Assembly: GCF_030388665.1 (NCBI RefSeq)
Contig: NZ_CP128846.1
Location: forward strand, 7,970,001 to 8,034,000
Reading direction: 5' to 3'
Length of the DNA: 64,000 bases
DNA from: Streptomyces flavofungini
GTDB taxonomy: Bacteria > Actinomycetota > Actinomycetes > Streptomycetales > Streptomycetaceae
Shown: positions 59,079 to 64,000 of the stretch, in pieces
Layout of the letters: every line of letters begins with the position of its first letter
Numbering within the stretch: position 1 is the stretch's first letter
Notes under the pieces: model-generated
What the model saw: only the letters and a program-made list of their open reading frames with translations
Database searches by the model: none
Told to the model about the DNA's origin: nothing
Program-made: the position numbers and the translations under genes

Positions 59079-59099
59079 GCGCTGGCTGACGTCCCGGTC

Positions 59100-59574
59100 A
59101 TGGACGCACCGACGCGCTTCGCGCACTGCGCCGCGACCGACGACTGGCTCGCGCGCACCCACCCCCTGCCGGAGCGGGCCCGCGCTGAGTGGGCCGAGCG
59201 CGGGGTGGCCTTGCTCCCGCTCGGCCGGCGCTTCGACGTGATCCGGGCCCCCGCTGAGCGTATGCACACGGTGGTCGGTAGCGACGAGGTGGGCGCAGCG
59301 CCTGGGCGCGCCGGCCGATGCTCTGGCCCCGTGGTTGCACGGTCCCGTGTTCCGCGATACCCGGTACAGCGAGGGTCCGTACTACGTGCTCGTGCTCGCG
59401 GGCGCCCGGTGGGACGGCGAGGAGGCACACCTCGGCGAGGGGCGTACCTCGGTGTCCCGCGGGTCGGTGACGCGACGCTTGCTTGCGGCGTGGGTGGTGC
59501 GGCCTCGGCATCCGGGGGGGGGCCTGTGCGATCCGGTGCGTGTGAGCGCCCTGCTGTCGACGGCTGAGACGTAG
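59100..59574 (+). pseudogene. Accessory protein of unknown function, broken by one frameshift
   Basis: ATG 59100 starts MDAPTRFAHCAATDDWLART and continues RAEWAERGVALLPLGRRFDV to GSDEV near 59300. Removing one G from the GGG at ~59299-59301 links it to AQRLGAPADALAPWLHGPVF, RDTRYSEGPYYVLVLAGARW and a TAG at 59572-59574, giving one ~157-residue protein. Similar proteins occur in Streptomyces accessory regions and resemble the start of primase-polymerase domains, but I cannot name the family. Either a real frameshift or a base-call error. Confidence 0.65.
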
Positions 59575-59588
59575 AAGGAGGTCGAGCG

Positions 59589-59759
59589 GTGAACGGGATC
59601 GACACCGAGCGCGCTGACCAGTTGTACCGGATACAGCTCCGTCACCTTGCTGACTGCCCGGTGTGCAGGAGAGGCGCCGAGTGCGGCAGGGGCATTCGGC
59701 TGCGTCGTGCGGTGCGTGCGGCTCGGCTCGCCGCTGACAAGAGGCGGCCGCGGTCCTAA
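59589..59759 (+). CDS. Small cysteine-motif protein, hypothetical
   Basis: A 56-residue protein starting GTG 59589 with AGGAGG 7 bp upstream, 14 bp after the previous stop. It reads VNGIDTERADQLYRIQLRHL, then ADCPVCRRGAECGRG and a basic helix ending RRPRS. The Cys23-X2-Cys26 plus Cys32 may bind metal. It is probably cotranscribed with the broken gene upstream, and a long perfect terminator follows. Typical of small proteins in integrated elements; function unknown. Confidence 0.7.
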   Translation: MNGIDTERADQLYRIQLRHLADCPVCRRGAECGRGIRLRRAVRAARLAADKRRPRS

Positions 59760-59805
59760 CGGACGGGGCGGCGGAGGGGTCCCCGTGCCGGGCTGCGACC
59801 GGCAC

Positions 59806-59845
59806 CGCGAAGGCCCCCGCAGACGCATCTGCGGGGGCCTTCGCG
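59806..59845. terminator. Perfect 18-bp terminator hairpin
   Basis: CGCGAAGGCCCCCGCAGA (59806-59823), loop CGCA, exact complement to 59845. It ends the small accessory operon and can also serve the convergent uppP gene. Confidence 0.93.
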
Positions 59846-59969
59846 ATGTCCAGGGGCCGGACTGGGAGACGACAGGGAGGTGATGGAGGGGAGGAGCCTC
59901 TCGGAGGCTCTGAGCAGCTCCAGTCATCCCTGGATCTGCAAGGTGGAAAGCCGGCGACCGGCGGCGGGT

Positions 59970-60842
59970 CTAGTCCCCGGATTCGCCCGCGTGCGGACTG
60001 AGCTCACCCACTCCGACCAGCACAAACAGCACGATGCCGAGCAGGATGCGGTAGTAGACGAACGGCATGAAGGACTTCGTGGTGATGAACTTCATGAACC
60101 ACGCGATCACCGCGTATCCGACCACGAAGGCGACGATCGTGGCGAAGATCGTCGGCCCCCAGGAGACGTGGCCCTCGCCCGCGTCCTTGAGTTCGTAGGC
60201 GCCCGAGGCGAGGACGGCGGGGATGGCGAGGAGGAAGGAGTAGCGGGCCGCGCTCTCGCGGGTGTAGCCCATGAGGAGGCCGCCGCTGATCGTGGCGCCG
60301 GAGCGGGAGACGCCGGGGATGAGGGCCATGGCCTGGCAGACGCCGTAGATCAGGCCGTCCCTGACGCCCAGATCCTTGAGGCTCTTGCGTTCGCGTACGG
60401 CGCGGTGCTTGCCGCCGGTCTCGTCGCGGGCCGCCAGGCGGTCGGCGACGCCGAGGACGATGCCCATGACGATGAGGGTCGTGGCGATCAGGCGCAGATC
60501 GCGGAACGGGCCCTCGATCTGGTCCTTGAGCGTGACGCCGAGGACGCCGATCGGGATCGAGCCGACGATCACCAGCCAGCCCATCTGCGCGTCGTGGTCC
60601 GAGCGCGGCACCTTGCCGATCAGCGAGCCGAACCAGGCGCTGACGATCCGCCCGATGTCCTTGCGGAAGTAGATCAGGACCGCGGTCTCCGTGCCGATCT
60701 GGGTGATCGCGGTGAAGGCGGCACCCGGGTCGTGCCAGCCCGCGAACGCCGCGGTCAGTCGCAGATGAGCGCTGGATGAGATCGGAAGGAACTCGGTCAG
60801 TCCCTGGACGAGTCCGAGAATGAACGATTCGAGCCAAGACAT
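59970..60842 (-). CDS. uppP: Undecaprenyl-diphosphatase (UppP/BacA)
   Basis: A 290-residue polytopic membrane enzyme recycling undecaprenyl pyrophosphate for cell-wall synthesis; often gives bacitracin tolerance. Motifs GLVQGLTEFLPISSSAH (~10-26, catalytic Glu/His loop) and the second loop ALIPGVSRSGATISGGL (~171-187). Seven to eight helices. ATG 60842 lacks a ribosome site, so a leaderless start is possible. Complete. Confidence 0.96.
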   Translation of the reverse strand: MSWLESFILGLVQGLTEFLPISSSAHLRLTAAFAGWHDPGAAFTAITQIGTETAVLIYFRKDIGRIVSAWFGSLIGKVPRSDHDAQMGWLVIVGSIPIGVLGVTLKDQIEGPFRDLRLIATTLIVMGIVLGVADRLAARDETGGKHRAVRERKSLKDLGVRDGLIYGVCQAMALIPGVSRSGATISGGLLMGYTRESAARYSFLLAIPAVLASGAYELKDAGEGHVSWGPTIFATIVAFVVGYAVIAWFMKFITTKSFMPFVYYRILLGIVLFVLVGVGELSPHAGESGD

Positions 60843-61146
60843 GAAAACTGCGCCGTCCAGTAACTGATCGGGTGCTGACCCGTGCGGTGGCGGTCAGAAG
60901 CGTGGGCGGGGGACCAGGGGCGGCGAGGCGTGATGCGGGTGTGCGCGGGGTCGTTCGATGGGCCGGGAGGGACGATCACGTGCCTCGACGGGGGGCAGCG
61001 TAGCGGCACAAGATGAATCACTCGTGCGAGGGCCGTCGCCCGGGGCGTCCGGGCAGTGGCCGACGGGGCGGCGGTCGGGGGCGGGCAGGCGCGGCGGAAG
61101 CGAGCGGGCAGGCGCGGCCGGGAGGCGGCCAGGGGGCCGGCCCGGC

Positions 61147-61854
61147 TCAGCGGCCGCCCCGCAGGCGGTGCCGCTTGCACCACGCCACCACCGCGCCCCC
61201 GAGACCCGTCACCGCGATGAAACCCATCGCGATCAGGAACGCGGGCGAGGTCGGCGTCGACGCGCGGGCGCCCGCTATGACGTACGCTGTCGTGTTCGGG
61301 ATCGAGCCCAGGCCGGTGGCGAGCAGGAAAGGCAGCCAGCCCATGCGGGACACGGCGGCACAGTAGTTGGCGGCGGCGAACGGCACGCCGGGGAAGAGCC
61401 GCACCGCCAGCATCGAGCGGAACCCGTGCCGGCTCAGCTGGCCGTCGGCCGCCTTCAGCCAGCGGCCTCGCAGCAGCGGCCGCAGCGCGTCCTGCCCGAG
61501 CACCCGGCCGAGCCCGAAGGACACCCCGGCCCCGAGGACCGTGCCCGCGATCGCCGCGGGAATCCCCGCCTGCGAGCCGAACAGCGCGCCCGCCGCCAGA
61601 TTGAGCAGCGGCCGCGGCACGAACGCGACCGTGCACATGCCGTACGCCACCGCGAACGCGCACACCGCGGCGGCCCCGTTCACCTGCGGCGGCCAGCCCT
61701 CCGCGAGCAGTCGCTGCGGTTCGAAGAGCAGCACGCCCGTACCGGCCGCGGCCAGCATCAGGACGAGCAGGGACAGCCGCGACCACGGTGAGAGGAGCAC
61801 CCGGGTGCAGCGCACGGCGAGGCCCGGCGTCGGGGCGGCGGCGGTATCGAGCAT
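61147..61854 (-). CDS. TVP38/TMEM64 (DedA-like VTT domain) membrane protein
   Basis: A 235-residue protein with five to six membrane segments. The VTT/SNARE-associated domain (~60-190) includes the motifs FVPRPLLNLAAGALFG, GTVLGAGVSFGLGRVLG and RLFPGVPFAAANYCAAVSR. Family members may act in lipid scrambling or transport. It is divergent from the DNA repair gene; start ATG 61854. Confidence 0.9.
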   Translation of the reverse strand: MLDTAAAPTPGLAVRCTRVLLSPWSRLSLLVLMLAAAGTGVLLFEPQRLLAEGWPPQVNGAAAVCAFAVAYGMCTVAFVPRPLLNLAAGALFGSQAGIPAAIAGTVLGAGVSFGLGRVLGQDALRPLLRGRWLKAADGQLSRHGFRSMLAVRLFPGVPFAAANYCAAVSRMGWLPFLLATGLGSIPNTTAYVIAGARASTPTSPAFLIAMGFIAVTGLGGAVVAWCKRHRLRGGR

Positions 61855-61890
61855 CCGGGGAGACTAACCGACCGATGTGACTGATCGCCG

Positions 61891-61896
61891 TAGGGT
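61891..61896 (+). promoter_or_regulatory. -10 element (TAGGGT) for leaderless alkylation-repair gene
   Basis: TAGGGT ends 7 bp before ATG 61904; no Shine-Dalgarno sequence. No clear -35. Confidence 0.55.
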
Positions 61897-61903
61897 GCGT
61901 CTC

Positions 61904-62608
61904 ATGAGCGTCACAGTGCCGCCGAGTTCTCTGGCCGACACCGTGCTCGAACGGCTCGCCGCACGCTACGCGGAGGCGGCCGATCCGGTCCGGGCCGCGG
62001 ACATGCGGGCGTACATGAAGGACATCGCGCCGTTCCTCGGCCTCGCCTCGCCGGTGCGGCGCGCGCTGCACCGGGACGTCCTCGCCGGGACGCCGCGCCC
62101 CGACGAGGCGGACTGCGCCGCGATCGCCCTGCGCTGCTGGGAGCTGCCGGAGCGCGAGTACCAGTACTTCGCCGTCGACTACCTGCGGCGCCACGTGCGG
62201 CGGTGCTCGTCCGGCTTCCTGCCCGTCGCCCGGCACCTGGTCACGACCCGCCCGTGGTGGGACACCGTCGACGCGCTCGCCGCGCACGTCGTGGGCGCCC
62301 TCGTCGCCGCCGACCCCGCGCTCAAGGCCGACATGGACGCCTGGATCGAGGACGAGGACCTGTGGGCGGCCAGGACCGCGCTCCTCCACCAGCTGCGCTA
62401 CAAGCACGCCACCGACACCGGCCGCCTCTTCGCGTACTGCGAACGCCAGGCACGCCACCCCGACTTCTTCATCCGCAAGGCCATCGGCTGGTGCCTGCGG
62501 GAGTACGCGAAGACGGACCCCGACGCCGTACGGGACTTCGTCGCCCGGCACCGGGAGGCCCTCGCACCCCTCTCCGTGCGCGAGGCGCTGAAGAACATCG
62601 GGGGCTGA
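61904..62608 (+). CDS. DNA alkylation repair protein (AlkD family)
   Basis: A 234-residue HEAT-like repeat glycosylase. AlkD proteins excise N3/N7-alkylated bases. Characteristic stretches: RAYMKDIAPFLGLASPVRR, the catalytic region RPWWDTVDALAAHVVG (Trp-Asp pair, ~108-123) and HPDFFIRKAIGWCLREYAKT. ATG 61904 fits the upstream -10 box as a leaderless start. It should act on alkylation damage, separate from the PafBC-type promoters seen elsewhere in the window. Confidence 0.92.
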   Translation: MSVTVPPSSLADTVLERLAARYAEAADPVRAADMRAYMKDIAPFLGLASPVRRALHRDVLAGTPRPDEADCAAIALRCWELPEREYQYFAVDYLRRHVRRCSSGFLPVARHLVTTRPWWDTVDALAAHVVGALVAADPALKADMDAWIEDEDLWAARTALLHQLRYKHATDTGRLFAYCERQARHPDFFIRKAIGWCLREYAKTDPDAVRDFVARHREALAPLSVREALKNIGG

Positions 62609-62621
62609 CGGGGCACAACTG

Positions 62622-62671
62622 CCCTGTGCGGCCGGTGTGTCAGGACTTCCCTGTGCGGCCGGTGTGTCAGG
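62622..62671 (+). repeat. Two 23-bp direct repeats upstream of the tuf leader
   Basis: CCCTGTGCGGCCGGTGTGTCAGG at 62622-62644 and again at 62649-62671, period 27 bp, after the alkylation-repair gene stop. Followed by an unusually AT-rich GGAAAATGATTCG. Could be operator sites for the EF-Tu transcript; unproven. Confidence 0.85.
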
Positions 62672-62704
62672 GAAAATGATTCGACGCGGACCAGGGCGTC
62701 AGCA

Positions 62705-62854
62705 ATGATCGTCGACATGTTCCGGCACGCCTCCCTCCCGCTCACGTCCGCAGTCGCGGACGCGGTCGAGGCTGCCGTCCCGCCGCTCGCCCTCGCGGTC
62801 ACCGCACCGCCGGCCGCACTCGCCGCACTTCCTTCCGACGGCGCCCGAAGCTGA
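62705..62854 (+). CDS. Short ORF (49 residues) in the leader of the EF-Tu gene
   Basis: ATG 62705 to TGA 62852-62854 encodes [20 protein letters not shown] followed by an Ala/Pro/Val-rich part ([19 protein letters not shown]). Ribosome site is poor. The stop codon is inside the left arm of a hairpin just upstream of the EF-Tu gene, an arrangement like translation-linked attenuation. It could instead be chance; no family is recognised. Confidence 0.35.
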   Translation: MIVDMFRHASLPLTSAVADAVEAAVPPLALAVTAPPAALAALPSDGARS

Positions 62855-62895
62855 CCCTCCCCGGACATTCCGGCGGACCCCGCAGGGGGAGGGTC
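62853..62895 (+). terminator. Hairpin in the EF-Tu leader
   Basis: GACCCTCCCC (62853-62862) and GGGGAGGGTC (62886-62895) form a perfect 10-bp stem over a 23-nt loop; the left arm overlaps the TGA of the short ORF. The EF-Tu ATG is 81 bp further on. Confidence 0.6.
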
Positions 62896-62975
62896 GGCCA
62901 GGCCCCCGGGGGTCCCCGTCCGCAGGCCGTCCGTGCCGCGGGCCACACCTTTCGAGTTCCGGAGAAGGAACCACC

Positions 62976-64000
62976 ATGTCCAAGAAGGCTTACGTCCGCA
63001 CCAAGCCTCACCTCAACATCGGCACGATGGGCCACGTCGACCACGGCAAGACCACCCTGACCGCCGCCATCACCAAGGTCCTCAGCGAGCGCGGCACCGG
63101 CACGTTCGTGCCCTTCGACCGCATCGACCGGGCTCCTGAGGAGGCGCAGCGCGGCATCACCATCAACATCGCGCACGTCGAGTACGAGACCGACACCCGG
63201 CACTACGCCCACGTCGACATGCCCGGCCACGCCGACTACGTGAAGAACATGGTCACGGGCGCCGCGCAGCTCGACGGCGCGATCCTCGTCGTGTCCGCGC
63301 TCGACGGCATCATGCCGCAGACCGCCGAGCACGTGCTGCTCGCCCGGCAGGTCGGCGTCGACCACATCGTCGTGGCCCTGAACAAGGCGGACGCGGGCGA
63401 CCCGGAGCTGACCGACCTGGTCGAGCTGGAGGTCCGCGAGCTGTTGTCCGCGCACGGGTACGGCGGGTACAGCGGGGACACCGTGCCCGTGGTCCGGGTC
63501 TCCGGGCTCAAGGCCCTCGCGGGCGACCCGCGGTGGACGGCGTCGATCGAGGCGCTGCTCGACGCGGTGGACACCTACGTCCCGATGCCCGAGCGGTACG
63601 TCGACGCGCCGTTCCTGCTCCCGGTCGAGAACGTCCTCACCATCACCGGCCGGGGCACCGTCGTCACCGGCGCCGTCGAGCGCGGCACCGTCCGCGTCGG
63701 CGACCGGGTGCAGGTGCTCGGCACCGACGGCGACACCGAGACGGTCGTCACCGGCCTGGAGACCTTCGGCAAGCCGATGGACTCCGCGCAGGCCGGTGAC
63801 AACGTCGCGCTGCTCCTGCGCGGCATGCCACGCGACGGCGTCCGCCGCGGCCATGTGGTCGCGGCGCCGGGCAGCCTCAGTCCGAGCCGCCGCTTCACCG
63901 CGCAGGTGTACGTCCTCTCCACCCGTGAGGGCGGCCGCAGCACTCCGGTGTCCACGGGGTACCGCCCGCAGTTCTACATCCGCACCGCGGACGTGGTCGG
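62976..64000 (+). CDS. tuf: Elongation factor Tu, divergent tuf3-type (3' end outside window)
   Basis: ATG 62976 follows GGAGAAGGA. About 341 residues are visible of ~390. GTPase motifs [11 protein letters not shown] (~19-29), [26 protein letters not shown] (~80) and NKAD (~135) are intact; domains 2 and part of 3 follow. It differs from housekeeping EF-Tu at many places ([12 protein letters not shown] start, [32 protein letters not shown]). Streptomycetes carry such a second, divergent tuf (tuf3) with minor or stress-related expression and possible elfamycin resistance. That assignment is by similarity. Confidence 0.92.
   Translation, partial: MSKKAYVRTKPHLNIGTMGHVDHGKTTLTAAITKVLSERGTGTFVPFDRIDRAPEEAQRGITINIAHVEYETDTRHYAHVDMPGHADYVKNMVTGAAQLDGAILVVSALDGIMPQTAEHVLLARQVGVDHIVVALNKADAGDPELTDLVELEVRELLSAHGYGGYSGDTVPVVRVSGLKALAGDPRWTASIEALLDAVDTYVPMPERYVDAPFLLPVENVLTITGRGTVVTGAVERGTVRVGDRVQVLGTDGDTETVVTGLETFGKPMDSAQAGDNVALLLRGMPRDGVRRGHVVAAPGSLSPSRRFTAQVYVLSTREGGRSTPVSTGYRPQFYIRTADVV

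Noticed and set aside
61870..61896. GTGACTGATCGCCGTAGGGT before the alkylation-repair gene as a damage box
   Set aside because: Does not match TTGTCAGTG and the spacing is wrong; only the -10 is credible.

Overview
The window is a piece of a Streptomyces (or very close actinomycete) chromosome. The base composition is strongly GC-rich with G/C at nearly every third codon position, starts are often GTG with GGAGG-type ribosome sites or are leaderless, and many products (DUF5999 protein, tuf3-like EF-Tu, PadR, MocR, MerR and LysR regulators, I36 inhibitor-like secreted proteins) are typical of that genus. No rRNA, CRISPR array or complete insertion sequence was seen.

Region 1 (1-13.3 kb) is conserved core. 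It holds the end of a mannose-1-phosphate guanylyltransferase/phosphomannomutase-like protein, DUF881 - small basic protein (DUF1290) - DUF881, a zinc-ribbon FHA protein of the GarA/OdhI type, the MerR regulator ftsR, a DUF151 protein and a second MerR. This order matches the mycobacterial Rv1823-Rv1830 block except that gcvH is absent. Then come dinB, a PRC-barrel protein, and gcvP behind a tandem glycine riboswitch.

Region 2 (13.3-36.9 kb) is a mixed accessory/housekeeping stretch: DUF5999 protein, glutamate-cysteine ligase family enzyme, a decayed VWA/substrate-binding pseudogene, CPBP protease, PhzF, DinB-fold protein, PadR regulator, SRPBCC protein, PrmC-like methyltransferase, Clp-N protein, three EamA exporters (one behind an apparent leader-peptide attenuator), several FMN split-barrel proteins (one frameshifted), MocR and LysR regulators, a degenerate isochorismatase-like protein, a Rieske lipoprotein, an S9 peptidase and a HipA-DUF3037 pair.

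Region 3 (36.9-53.9 kb) has a FabG/SDR pair, a peptide-binding lipoprotein, ung, a DNA-damage-promoter-linked protein of unknown function, a TetR/FAD-monooxygenase divergon with twin operators, a Gfo/Idh/MocA oxidoreductase, lnt, an NTF2-like protein, a LysR regulator, a cupin and a large secreted alpha/beta hydrolase.

Region 4 (53.9-60 kb) is the least orderly: GNAT acetyltransferase, frameshifted B-lectin remnant, ATP-grasp protein, two secreted I36-like proteins, three large hairpins in a gene-free stretch, a tRNA-like gene with an abnormal anticodon arm, GCGAATCA repeats, a frameshifted gene and a 56-residue cysteine-motif protein. It looks like a remnant of an integrated element. Region 5 (60-64 kb) returns to core: uppP, TVP38-family membrane protein, a DNA alkylation repair protein and, behind a short leader-like ORF and hairpin, a divergent EF-Tu (tuf3 type).

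Three sites fit the LexA-independent actinobacterial DNA-damage promoter (TTGTCAGTG-N8-TAnnnT, PafBC type). They precede dinB (imperfect -10), ung and the unknown 41351-41941 gene, which suggests a shared damage response. The clearest possible new regulatory system is the leaderless 13-codon leader peptide followed by hairpins between two EamA exporter genes (24874-25138).
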